DNA of 64,000 bases from Gimesia maris (GTDB lineage: Bacteria > Planctomycetota > Planctomycetia > Planctomycetales > Planctomycetaceae), in NCBI RefSeq assembly GCF_008298035.1, contig NZ_CP042910.1, positions 3,363,001-3,427,000 on the forward strand, written 5' to 3'. The translations under genes and the position numbers were made by a program. The notes below the pieces were generated by a model that was not told the DNA's origin, made no database searches, and saw nothing but the letters and a program-made list of their open reading frames with translations. Below, in pieces: positions 15,327-23,358 of the stretch (position 1 is its first letter; each line of letters starts with the position of its first letter).

Positions 15327-15399
15327 TGATTTCTCCTCTTTCAGTGACAAATATCCTTAGAACCTGCATTTTGACTGCCTATACGTGCACACCATATGA

Positions 15400-15418
15400 T
15401 ACTTATAGTCCGTAGTCT
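15400..15418 (+). promoter_or_regulatory. Controller-box-like operator upstream of the XRE gene
   Basis: TACTTATAGTC (15400-15410), two bases and TAGTC resemble the GACTnnnAGTC half-sites bound by C proteins of restriction-modification loci. A further CAAGT-n7-ACTTG pair (15431-15447) abuts the XRE start. Autoregulation is plausible; no binding has been shown. Confidence 0.35.
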
Positions 15419-15448
15419 TATCGTCGCTGTCAAGTGTTAAATACTTGC

Positions 15449-15670
15449 ATGGCAAAACGAAAAGATATTCTGGTTAGATTTGGACAGCGGGTCCGGAAGC
15501 TGCGCAAAGAGCAAGGTTACTCGCAGGAGAATTTTGCCTACGCTTGTGAGCTGGACCGGACTTACGTCGGTGGGATTGAACGGGGAGAACGGAATCTTGC
15601 CCTGCGGAACATCGAGCGGATCGCCAAGACACTCGACATCAGTCTGGCAGAGCTGATGGACGGGGTTTGA
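15449..15670 (+). CDS. XRE-family (controller-type) transcriptional regulator
   Basis: A 73-residue one-domain HTH protein: [20 protein letters not shown], then [18 protein letters not shown] and [13 protein letters not shown], which is the classic XRE fold and very close in length and sequence to C proteins that time expression of restriction-modification genes. The ATG at 15449 is preferred over the frame start at 15434; it lacks a clear ribosome binding site and may be leaderless, as C genes often are. No methylase follows directly; the type I locus starts 2.8 kb downstream, so regulation of that locus is possible but unproven. Confidence 0.8.
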   Translation: MAKRKDILVRFGQRVRKLRKEQGYSQENFAYACELDRTYVGGIERGERNLALRNIERIAKTLDISLAELMDGV

Positions 15671-16113
15671 GAGTGTTCAGACTGCTGGGGCATCCACCAG
15701 GACAACTCCCCACGTGGCAGGACCTCAGGCATCGACAGGTTAGCGGCTTCTGGAGAATTAAGTGGATGGGGATTCCCTGGGCAGGCCACATCATTCTGGC
15801 TTATCGGACATGGTAATTTCACTCCAGAGACTACCTCCGAAGGGAGTGCAGCAATCGATGCCTTACGCTGATAGTTAACGGTTTTGCCCTCATTTATTTT
15901 GACGCGGAAACCGTTGAAATTTAGGTGAAATGCTTCCGATACAGGGAGATTTTTCAGAATTCAACAGCAAAGCCCGCATGCCTGCTTACTCATTTATGGT
16001 AATATGGCAAATTGAAGACTTCTATCAAGATCAAAAGCTATTGGCATTTGACTTCCCAGTTGCATTCATCATCAGGCATGACCTTCTTTGTATAGAATTA
16101 TTGGAGCTATCTT
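15671..16113 (+). other. Intergenic region without a supported gene
   Basis: No credible ORF is seen. A 68-residue frame at 15930-16136 overlaps the next gene and has neither a ribosome binding site nor recognised motifs. The region should contain the promoter of the fusion gene at 16114; no clear -35/-10 pair stands out. Confidence 0.4.
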
Positions 16114-18090
16114 ATGGTCAACCTCTCGAAGGCTGAAATTCGTCTGAGTGCGTTTGTAGCATTGATACTCACGTTATCCTGCACACCAATCGTTAATGCT
16201 GAAGATCACGTTGAGCAGGCAGATAAGAGCCGCTGGTTGTCACCACCAACCTATGCGATCAAGTCGGTTCGGGAGGCCCACTCCAGCCAGACCCCGGTAA
16301 TCGTAGAACAAGAAGAGCTCGATGCTCTGATCAATCCAGATGGAGGCGGGGCTTGCCCCATCTCAGCGGCTTTAATTGCATTGCAGACACTTCGGTCGAT
16401 GACTGGTCAGCCACATCATCTCCAGCCCCATCGCTTCGCCTTGAAACTGTTCCAAAAACATCCAGAGCTAAAGCAAGGACGGATCACCAATGACAGATTT
16501 GTTAACTTGCTTGGCTGGATGTCCGACCAGATCGCTGGATATGAAATCCAAGTCGAGGTCGTGTCCGCCCGAAATAGTGTTCACACCAAATCAGGGCCGT
16601 ACTGGTCTGACGATGATGGACCTGAGCTAAGCATCAAAGGAGGCGAGTTAAACATTCTGGCCTACACAGTGACAACATCAGATGGGATCGTGCTGGGTCG
16701 TCACTTTGCCCTGTTGAAGGAAAGCGGTGAAACACAAATTCGCGTTTTAAATCCAGGAAAACCGATGAAGGACTATCAGTTCATTGTTGAGAAACGCAAA
16801 ACATCTTCGGCTCCCTACAAACGGATCTATTTAAGGAGCCCGGGACGGCTGGCAGACACTCAGCCTGTCCAAGAGCTGAATACCGTCTTCAAAATTCGCC
16901 TTATTCCCTCTAAAACGGAGCCCTTACCTGTTTCCTCGTTGACCATCGATCAGATGAAAACTGCGATCGACGATCTTGCGGAGCAACTGAAATCAGAAGG
17001 GAAACTTACCTCACCGCGAGAATGGCGACGACGCAGTGCTGCCTTCGGACTGCCCGGTCTGGACTTACCAAAATCAGTCGGAGGAAGCGGTTGGAACGCC
17101 CAGCAGATGCTGGAAGTATTCAGACACGCAGGTCGGTACAACCTGAATCTGCGAGATGTCGTCGGAGGTGCTCACGGTCGGCCAGTGGTGATGATGGATT
17201 CTCCTATCGCAAAGACCGCACTCCAAAAACTCGTCTCAGGAGAAGCCTACTTTGCAGTGGCGATCACTGAGGAAGATGCAGGTACGGATACGAAAAGTAT
17301 GCAGAGCCAGGCAGTGAGAGATGGTGGTGGATTCCGCTTAACTGGCTCGAAACTCTGGAATGCGCGTTTGCGTCAGGCGACACATGTTGTGCTGTATACC
17401 AGGTCTGCTGAAGGCTCACCCAATGCTCAGTCAGTTTTCCTGCTGCCGATTAACCACCCTGGCCTGGAGATCGTCGATCGTTTCGCTCATGGTCTGACGG
17501 GTAATTCTTTCGGTGGACTCAAATTCAACAATATGTATGTGGGACCAGAATATCTGATCGGTAAGGATGGAGACGGAAGCAAAATCTTCGAGAAGCACTT
17601 CCTTTACTGGAGGTTAATGCAAGCTGCAGCGGCAATCGGTTGTGGTGAGCGTGCACTGGAAATCATGGCTGAGCGAATCCGACAGCGTCATGTATCAGGT
17701 GGACCGATTGGACGGTTCACCCATCTTCAGCAACCAATCGGCGAATACCTTACGAAACTGCGGATGGCAGCGGCACTGGCACGAGAGGCAGCTAGATTTT
17801 ATGACCAGGGTAACTATGAAGCTGCTGAACCACTCGTCAATGGCATTAAGGCCGAAGGAGTTGAGATTGCGTTGGCGGCCTGTGATGCAGCAATGCGTGC
17901 TCATGGTGCGGTGGGTTACAGCCGCGAAGTCGACCTCGGTGACCGAGTACGTGATCTCATGGGGCTACGAATTGCAGACGGTACTACAGATGTGATGCGG
18001 ATGACGGTTGTTAGAGAACAGTATGGTTTTGATCTTTGGGAAATGTCTATTCGTAGCTACCCGCATGACTCAACTCGGGAAAAAGATTAG
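16114..18090 (+). CDS. Exported C39-like peptidase/acyl-CoA dehydrogenase fusion
   Basis: A 658-residue protein with a GGAG ribosome binding site 9 bases before the ATG. Residues 1-29 form a signal peptide (AFVALILTLSC...VNA). Residues 70-250 resemble a C39/papain-like peptidase: Cys81 in GGGACPISAALIALQ, His197 in GRHFALLKE and an Asn/Asp in VLNPG. Residues 300-640 are an acyl-CoA dehydrogenase: VAITEEDAGTDTKSM, FRLTGSKLWN, GLTGNSFGGLKF, and the C-terminal AHGAVGYSREVDLGDRVRD...IADGTTDVMRM. Flavin enzymes with a Sec signal are unusual because FAD and acyl-CoA are cytoplasmic. It stands alone between intergenic gaps. A misjudged N-terminal signal cannot be excluded. Confidence 0.75.
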   Translation: MVNLSKAEIRLSAFVALILTLSCTPIVNAEDHVEQADKSRWLSPPTYAIKSVREAHSSQTPVIVEQEELDALINPDGGGACPISAALIALQTLRSMTGQPHHLQPHRFALKLFQKHPELKQGRITNDRFVNLLGWMSDQIAGYEIQVEVVSARNSVHTKSGPYWSDDDGPELSIKGGELNILAYTVTTSDGIVLGRHFALLKESGETQIRVLNPGKPMKDYQFIVEKRKTSSAPYKRIYLRSPGRLADTQPVQELNTVFKIRLIPSKTEPLPVSSLTIDQMKTAIDDLAEQLKSEGKLTSPREWRRRSAAFGLPGLDLPKSVGGSGWNAQQMLEVFRHAGRYNLNLRDVVGGAHGRPVVMMDSPIAKTALQKLVSGEAYFAVAITEEDAGTDTKSMQSQAVRDGGGFRLTGSKLWNARLRQATHVVLYTRSAEGSPNAQSVFLLPINHPGLEIVDRFAHGLTGNSFGGLKFNNMYVGPEYLIGKDGDGSKIFEKHFLYWRLMQAAAAIGCGERALEIMAERIRQRHVSGGPIGRFTHLQQPIGEYLTKLRMAAALAREAARFYDQGNYEAAEPLVNGIKAEGVEIALAACDAAMRAHGAVGYSREVDLGDRVRDLMGLRIADGTTDVMRMTVVREQYGFDLWEMSIRSYPHDSTREKD

Positions 18091-18430
18091 GAGTTCCCTC
18101 CCCCGGTTGGTCAAATCCAAAATATAGCCCGATATTCTGTGCGAGACCAGCCCGCCTGAGGCGATACGATTTGCGGCCGAGGTTCCGGATAAACTCTTGC
18201 GAACAGATGGCACACACTCAGCACAGCTCCTGGAATCAATCAAGCCCTCGATTTCAATTTTCCCCTTTCAGATCTGCAATCGTTTCGCCTGCGAATTGTC
18301 CTTCAGATCATTTCTCATCAGCCATCCCTCCTGCTTGCTCACCTCTGTCATTCTGTGTAGTATGGCAACTTGATAAATTGTTTACCTGCCAAGAGTTACC
18401 AGCGTTTTCCACTTCAAAGAACCCACAACC
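18091..18430 (+). other. Intergenic region upstream of hsdM
   Basis: No coding signal is supported; a frame at 18171-18434 has low-complexity, Ser/Pro-rich composition. The region must hold the hsdM promoter; a TTGATA-like element near 18371 is only a weak candidate. Confidence 0.4.
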
Positions 18431-20173
18431 ATGAATCAGCAGCAGTTATCCTCTTTCATCTGGTCGGTCGCCGATCTGCTTCGCGGCGATTATAAGCAGT
18501 CCGAATACGGCAAAGTCATCCTGCCGTTCACTGTACTGCGGCGGCTGGACTGTGTGCTGGAACCGACGAAAGACGCCGTCCTCAAGGAAAAAGAGAAACG
18601 CGAAGCCGCGAACATCAACCCCGAACCGTTCCTGAAGAAAAAGTCGCAACAGCTGTTCTACAATACGTCCCCCCTCGACATCAAAAAACTGATGGGCGAT
18701 CAGGACCATATCCGCGAAAACCTGTTCTCTTATATCGAGTCCTTTTCAGACAGTGTGCGCGATATCTTCGAATGCTTCGAATTCCACACCCAGGTCGAAC
18801 GGCTGGCCAAAGCCGATCTACTGTATATGGTCACCGAAAAATTCGCCAATGTCGACCTGCACCCCGATGTCGTCAGCAATGCCCAGATGGGACTGGTCTT
18901 TGAAGAACTGATTCGTAAGTTCGCAGAACTCTCCAACGAAACCGCCGGGGAACATTTTACCCCCCGCGAAGTGATCCGGCTGATGGTCAATCTGCTGTTT
19001 ATCGAAGATGACGACGCCCTGACCAAACCCGGCATCGTGCGTTCCCTCTACGACCCGACAGCGGGAACCGGGGGCATGCTCTCCATTGCCGAAGAACATC
19101 TGAGCGGCCAGAACCCCGACGCGCGGCTGGTGATGTACGGTCAGGAACTCAACGCCGAATCCTACGCGATCTGCAAAGCCGACATGCTGATCAAAGGGCA
19201 GGACATCAGCAAGATCATCCACGGCAACACCCTCTCCGAAGACGGGCTGCCCGGGGAACATTTCGACTATATGCTCTCCAATCCCCCGTTCGGCGTCGAA
19301 TGGAAAAAGATTCAAAAGGAAATCAAACGGGAGCACCAGCAGGACGGCTTCAACGGGCGGTTCGGTCCCGGCCTGCCCCGCGTCAGTGATGGTTCACTGT
19401 TATTCCTGATGCACCTGATCTCCAAGATGCGGCCCGCGAAAGATGGCGGCAGCCGGTTTGGTATCGTCCTGAACGGGTCCCCTCTGTTTACCGGCAGCGC
19501 GGGCAGCGGAGAAAGCGAGATCCGCCGCTATGTACTCGAGAACGATCTGCTTGAAGCTATCATCGGTCTGCCGACTGATATGTTCTATAACACCGGCATC
19601 AGCACTTACATCTGGATTGTCACCAACCGCAAGCCGAAACACCGCAAAGGCAAGGTCCAGTTGATCGATGCCAGCTGCATGTGGCAAAAGATGCGCAAAA
19701 GTCTGGGCAGCAAACGCAAGGAACTCAGTAGCGAGCATATCGACGAGATCACGCGTCTGTTCGGCAACGCGAAGAAAGTAACCAAAGGTGGCACCCCGAT
19801 CAGCCGGATTTTCAAAACCACCGACTTCGGCTATCAGACGATTACCGTTGAACGCCCCGAGCGCGACGAAGACGGCAATATCGTGAAAGAGACCAAAGGC
19901 AAACGCAAAGGCCAGCCCAAAATCGACACCAAACTCCGCGACACCGAAGACGTTCCCCTCAATGAAGACGTCGACGAATACTTCCAACGGGAAGTCCTGC
20001 CCCATGTCCCCGATGCCTGGATCGATCACGACAAAACCAAAATCGGCTACGAAATCCCCTTCAACCGGCATTTCTATGTCTTTAAGCCCCCGCGCACACT
20101 GGACGAAATCGACGCGGAATTGAAAGGCGTCACAGATAATATCGTCGCCATGATCGGGGAGCTGTCGCAATGA
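18431..20173 (+). CDS. hsdM: Type I restriction-modification DNA methylase subunit M
   Basis: A 580-residue N6-adenine methyltransferase. The N-terminal HsdM domain (residues 1-140) begins LSSFIWSVADLLRGDYKQSE. The catalytic domain has the SAM site YDPTAGTGGMLSIAEEHL and the methylase motif NPPF at residues 284-287. HTPREVIRLMVNLL-type sequence (HFTPREV) precedes the SAM site. It forms the M2S methylase with HsdS and the full enzyme with HsdR. The stop overlaps the hsdS start by 4 bases (ATGA). No strong ribosome binding site precedes the ATG. Length is normal for the family. Confidence 0.95.
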   Translation: MNQQQLSSFIWSVADLLRGDYKQSEYGKVILPFTVLRRLDCVLEPTKDAVLKEKEKREAANINPEPFLKKKSQQLFYNTSPLDIKKLMGDQDHIRENLFSYIESFSDSVRDIFECFEFHTQVERLAKADLLYMVTEKFANVDLHPDVVSNAQMGLVFEELIRKFAELSNETAGEHFTPREVIRLMVNLLFIEDDDALTKPGIVRSLYDPTAGTGGMLSIAEEHLSGQNPDARLVMYGQELNAESYAICKADMLIKGQDISKIIHGNTLSEDGLPGEHFDYMLSNPPFGVEWKKIQKEIKREHQQDGFNGRFGPGLPRVSDGSLLFLMHLISKMRPAKDGGSRFGIVLNGSPLFTGSAGSGESEIRRYVLENDLLEAIIGLPTDMFYNTGISTYIWIVTNRKPKHRKGKVQLIDASCMWQKMRKSLGSKRKELSSEHIDEITRLFGNAKKVTKGGTPISRIFKTTDFGYQTITVERPERDEDGNIVKETKGKRKGQPKIDTKLRDTEDVPLNEDVDEYFQREVLPHVPDAWIDHDKTKIGYEIPFNRHFYVFKPPRTLDEIDAELKGVTDNIVAMIGELSQ

Positions 20174-21522
20174 GTTTTCCGAAGTATGCCGAATATAAAG
20201 AGAGTGGTATTGAATGGCTGGGCAAAGTGCCGGAGCATTGGGATGTGTTTCGAATGGGCATTCTTTTCGCTGAAGTAGCTGAAAGTGGTAATGATGACTT
20301 ACCCGTTCTGCAGGTTTCAATCCATCATGGAGTATCAGACCGAGAATTAAGCGAAAGTGAATCAGATAGAAAGATTACTCGAATTGATGATAAATCAAAA
20401 TATAAACGAGTCGTACCAAACGATCTTGTTTACAACATGATGAGAGCATGGCAGGGTGGATTTGGGACTGTAAAGGTTGAAGGCATGGTAAGCCCTGCAT
20501 ATGTGGTAGCCAGACCAAAAATTGACTTCCAAACTCAATTTATTGAACATCTATTTCGAACTCCACAAGCTATCGAACAAATGCGACGGTATTCGCACGG
20601 TGTGACAGACTTCAGACTTCGTCTGTATTGGGACAAATTCAAGAATGTTCGAGTAGCTTTACCAGACAAGTCCGAGCAGCAAGAAATCTGTGACTATATA
20701 GATGTGGAAACATCGAAGATCGATGCGTTGGTGGCGGAGCAGCGGCGGTTGATTGAGTTGCTGAAGGAAAAGCGGCAGGCGGTCATCAGTCACGCGGTCA
20801 CCAAAGGCCTGAATCCCAACGCCCCCATGAAAGACAGCGGCATCGAATGGCTGGGCGATGTCCCGGAACACTGGGAAGTTTGCTCATTGAGGCGTTATGC
20901 ATTTTTTGTCGACGGAGATCGTGGAAGTGAGTACCCTAATGAGAATGATCTCACATCCGATGGTATTCTTTTTCTTTCGTCAAAAAACATTGTTGGAGGA
21001 AAACTCGACTTAAAGGAATCAAAGTTCATTTCTCATGAAAAGTTTGATGCACTTAACCGCGGCAAAGCACAAGATGGTGATTTGATTGTGAAAGTCCGCG
21101 GTAGCACAGGCAGAATTGGTGAAATGGCACTTTTTGACGTCGGAGCATACAGTTTCGAAACTGCGTTTATCAATGCTCAGATGATGATAATTCGCACTGG
21201 TAATAAATTGACCCCAAAATATCTCAGCAAAGTCTCGCAAAGTATTTACTGGATGGAACAGCTTTCCGTCGGTGCTTATGGGACTGCTCAACAACAATTA
21301 TCGAACAAAGTATTTTCTGACCTTTTCGTCACAATGCCACCGGTTACAGAACAAGCTGAAATCGCTGATTTCATAGATTTAAAAGTGGGAGAATTTGATT
21401 CACTTGAAACGGAAGCCGAGCAAGCCATCGAACTCCTACAGGAACGCCGTACCGCTCTGATCTCCGCCGCTGTCACCGGTAAGATCAATGTCCGCGATTA
21501 TGCTTCTCTGGAAACGTCATGA
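20170..21522 (+). CDS. hsdS: Type I restriction-modification specificity subunit S
   Basis: A 450-residue specificity subunit with two target recognition domains. Each half opens with the same motif (ESGIEWLGKVPEHWDVF and DSGIEWLGDVPEHWEV) and ends with a conserved coiled-coil repeat (SEQQEICDYIDVETSKID...LIELLKEKRQAVISHAVTKG and EQAEIADFIDLKVGEFDSL...QERRTALISAAVTGK). These helices space the two TRDs and contact HsdM. The TRDs are visibly AT-richer than hsdM and the coiled coils, as expected for domains exchanged by recombination. It overlaps hsdM by 4 bases. A second copy of its C-terminal end lies downstream at 21850-21939. Confidence 0.93.
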   Translation: MSFPKYAEYKESGIEWLGKVPEHWDVFRMGILFAEVAESGNDDLPVLQVSIHHGVSDRELSESESDRKITRIDDKSKYKRVVPNDLVYNMMRAWQGGFGTVKVEGMVSPAYVVARPKIDFQTQFIEHLFRTPQAIEQMRRYSHGVTDFRLRLYWDKFKNVRVALPDKSEQQEICDYIDVETSKIDALVAEQRRLIELLKEKRQAVISHAVTKGLNPNAPMKDSGIEWLGDVPEHWEVCSLRRYAFFVDGDRGSEYPNENDLTSDGILFLSSKNIVGGKLDLKESKFISHEKFDALNRGKAQDGDLIVKVRGSTGRIGEMALFDVGAYSFETAFINAQMMIIRTGNKLTPKYLSKVSQSIYWMEQLSVGAYGTAQQQLSNKVFSDLFVTMPPVTEQAEIADFIDLKVGEFDSLETEAEQAIELLQERRTALISAAVTGKINVRDYASLETS

Positions 21523-21566
21523 TTCAGCATCATCTAATTAATTCAACAAAATGAAAGGTAGCAACA

Positions 21567-21821
21567 ATGCTTGACTACGAAGGTTTTTTCCCTGTTGGTC
21601 TTATCAATTCTATTGGGTGGGAGATGAAGATTCTCAAAATGCTTAGAGACGAGATAGACGAACCAAAGCCTTGTCGAATTGATGGACAGGAGTTACTTGC
21701 AAACGGAAGATTCCGTGTCGCGGTAGCTGTATTCAAGAGCAGAGATGATGCAGTCATGTTTCGGGAGACAGCACGTCTGGTGATTCAAGAAATAGATGGA
21801 TTTGAAGGGTTCGAAGAATAA
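21567..21821 (+). CDS. Small hypothetical protein inside the type I locus
   Basis: An 84-residue protein with an AAAGGT-like ribosome binding site 8 bases before the ATG. It reads as a small alpha/beta protein (MLDYEGFFPVGLINSIGWEM..., RFRVAVAVFKSRDDAVMF, acidic C-terminus EGFEE). I do not recognise a family. It is inserted between hsdS and hsdR together with a duplicated hsdS tail and a HEPN-type gene, so it may be an accessory defence or antitoxin-like gene, but nothing in the sequence proves that. Confidence 0.55.
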   Translation: MLDYEGFFPVGLINSIGWEMKILKMLRDEIDEPKPCRIDGQELLANGRFRVAVAVFKSRDDAVMFRETARLVIQEIDGFEGFEE

Positions 21822-21840
21822 CAAAACTGCTTCCAGAACA

Positions 21841-21939
21841 ATGGATAGCGTTGACCTCGTATACCGTACCGCGCTATTCTCTGCCGCCGTAACCGGCAAA
21901 ATCGCTTTACGAGAATACGCAGCACCGGAGACAGTATGA
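21841..21939 (+). pseudogene. Duplicated C-terminal tail of hsdS
   Basis: From 21850 the frame encodes YRTALFSAAVTGKIALREYA followed by PETV and a stop, closely matching the end of HsdS (RRTALISAAVTGKINVRDYA...). Only about 25 residues remain, behind an ATG at 21841 with no proper gene start. It marks a recombination or insertion scar: an extra segment has entered between hsdS and its old 3' end, or a second hsdS was lost. Confidence 0.7.
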
Positions 21940-21984
21940 ACATTCTTCAGATATCCAGCCAATTAATTTGGGGAGGGATTGTTG

Positions 21985-23358
21985 ATGTGTAACAAGGACT
22001 CAACCCCAGATCGAATAAAGCCGTTCTACACCACACAAGAACCAGACCAAGAAATTCTGCTTATTGAAGAGGAAGCCACGCTCAAGCAGACTCTTGAAGA
22101 TTCAGATCAATTAGTCGAGTGTACAGGAACGGTAAGAATCTTACAAAAATGGTCTCCGATGGGGCTATACTTCGAATTCCCAGACATAAACACTCATGAT
22201 TTTAACTATGGCGAAGTTGAAATTGTCTCAAATTCGTTCACAACAACTGGTCAAATCTATTACGTGTTAGATAATCATATTGCAGGACATATCAAGAACG
22301 ATATCGATATCGGTACTGATCACGATCTTCAGTATGTGACTTTCCACATCCCCAACTATCCTGATCTTTATGGTGGCCAGAGTTATCATGATAAAATTGA
22401 TACTCAAACAGTTCGTTGGTCTGAGGTAGTACTTGAAGCTGAGGGGTTCCGTATTGCTTTACAACCAATACGAGACTATTTGGGTCTTAGCCAAGTGGCT
22501 CGGAGTAGTGAGAATATTGCAATAACTGGGGTAGGGCAAATCAGCAGGATCGATGGTAAACCGTTCAAAAAAGAGAAAATCAAGCCCCTTCTCAATGGCA
22601 TCCGAATATTCTTGTCCTTCTCGTTTACTAATTGGACAGCTCCAATATTGGTTGTGGGATCAAATGAAGTCACTCCTAAAAGCTGTGAAATATGGCAAAA
22701 CCATAGCGTTGATGCCGATTCTTATTTGAACGGGTGGTTAAGCTCAAATCGTGGTCATTATCTTTCTACTGCATTCCCTGGTTTTATGAAGCTTTGGGCA
22801 AATGAAAATTGGCGAGAACCACTAGAACTTGCTGTGCATTGGTTGATAGAAACCTCAAGGAGATCAGGGGGGATTGAAGCGGCAATAGCAGTCGGTCAGA
22901 TTCCATTAGAAATGCTGTCATGCTTAGTATTCGTTGATGATGGTAAAATCCTTGAATCAGGTGAATTTGGCAAGTTAAATGCTGCCAATCAAATTCAACT
23001 CTTACTGGCACATTGTGGCATCCCTTCTGAGCCCCCCAGCCAATTGAAGTCTCTCAGTAAATTATCAAAACATTTAAAACCTACTACCGGTCCTAAATTG
23101 ATAACAAATGTTCGAAACGCAATCATTCATCCGAATGAGTCAAACAGATTAGCAATGTCTAAATGGAAGAATCAATTCAGTATCGAACTGGAGAAATTAT
23201 ATTGGGAAACGAATCAATTGCTGAAATGGTATATCACACTAATCTTGCTCAATAGAATGGGATACTCAGGACAATATGTTAATCGCCTGATACCTTTTCC
23301 TATCGCAAGATATGAGGATGTTCCTTGGAACAACTCAATAGAGAAAGCCAAAATATGA
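21985..23358 (+). CDS. HEPN-type protein, candidate ApeA-like defence gene
   Basis: A 457-residue soluble protein; GGAGG lies 8 bases before the ATG at 21985. The N-terminal 200 residues are beta-rich and unassigned. The C-terminal part is helical and holds a HEPN RNase motif, R377-N-A-I-I-H382 (in NVRNAIIHPNES), the R-x4-H signature of HEPN ribonucleases. The two-part layout (beta N-terminal domain, HEPN C-terminal) recalls ApeA-like anti-phage proteins. Its base composition is AT-richer than hsdM and hsdR. Its stop overlaps the hsdR start (ATGA), so it is co-translated with the restriction subunit. A non-catalytic sensor role is possible; the assignment is from motif only. Confidence 0.65.
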   Translation: MCNKDSTPDRIKPFYTTQEPDQEILLIEEEATLKQTLEDSDQLVECTGTVRILQKWSPMGLYFEFPDINTHDFNYGEVEIVSNSFTTTGQIYYVLDNHIAGHIKNDIDIGTDHDLQYVTFHIPNYPDLYGGQSYHDKIDTQTVRWSEVVLEAEGFRIALQPIRDYLGLSQVARSSENIAITGVGQISRIDGKPFKKEKIKPLLNGIRIFLSFSFTNWTAPILVVGSNEVTPKSCEIWQNHSVDADSYLNGWLSSNRGHYLSTAFPGFMKLWANENWREPLELAVHWLIETSRRSGGIEAAIAVGQIPLEMLSCLVFVDDGKILESGEFGKLNAANQIQLLLAHCGIPSEPPSQLKSLSKLSKHLKPTTGPKLITNVRNAIIHPNESNRLAMSKWKNQFSIELEKLYWETNQLLKWYITLILLNRMGYSGQYVNRLIPFPIARYEDVPWNNSIEKAKI

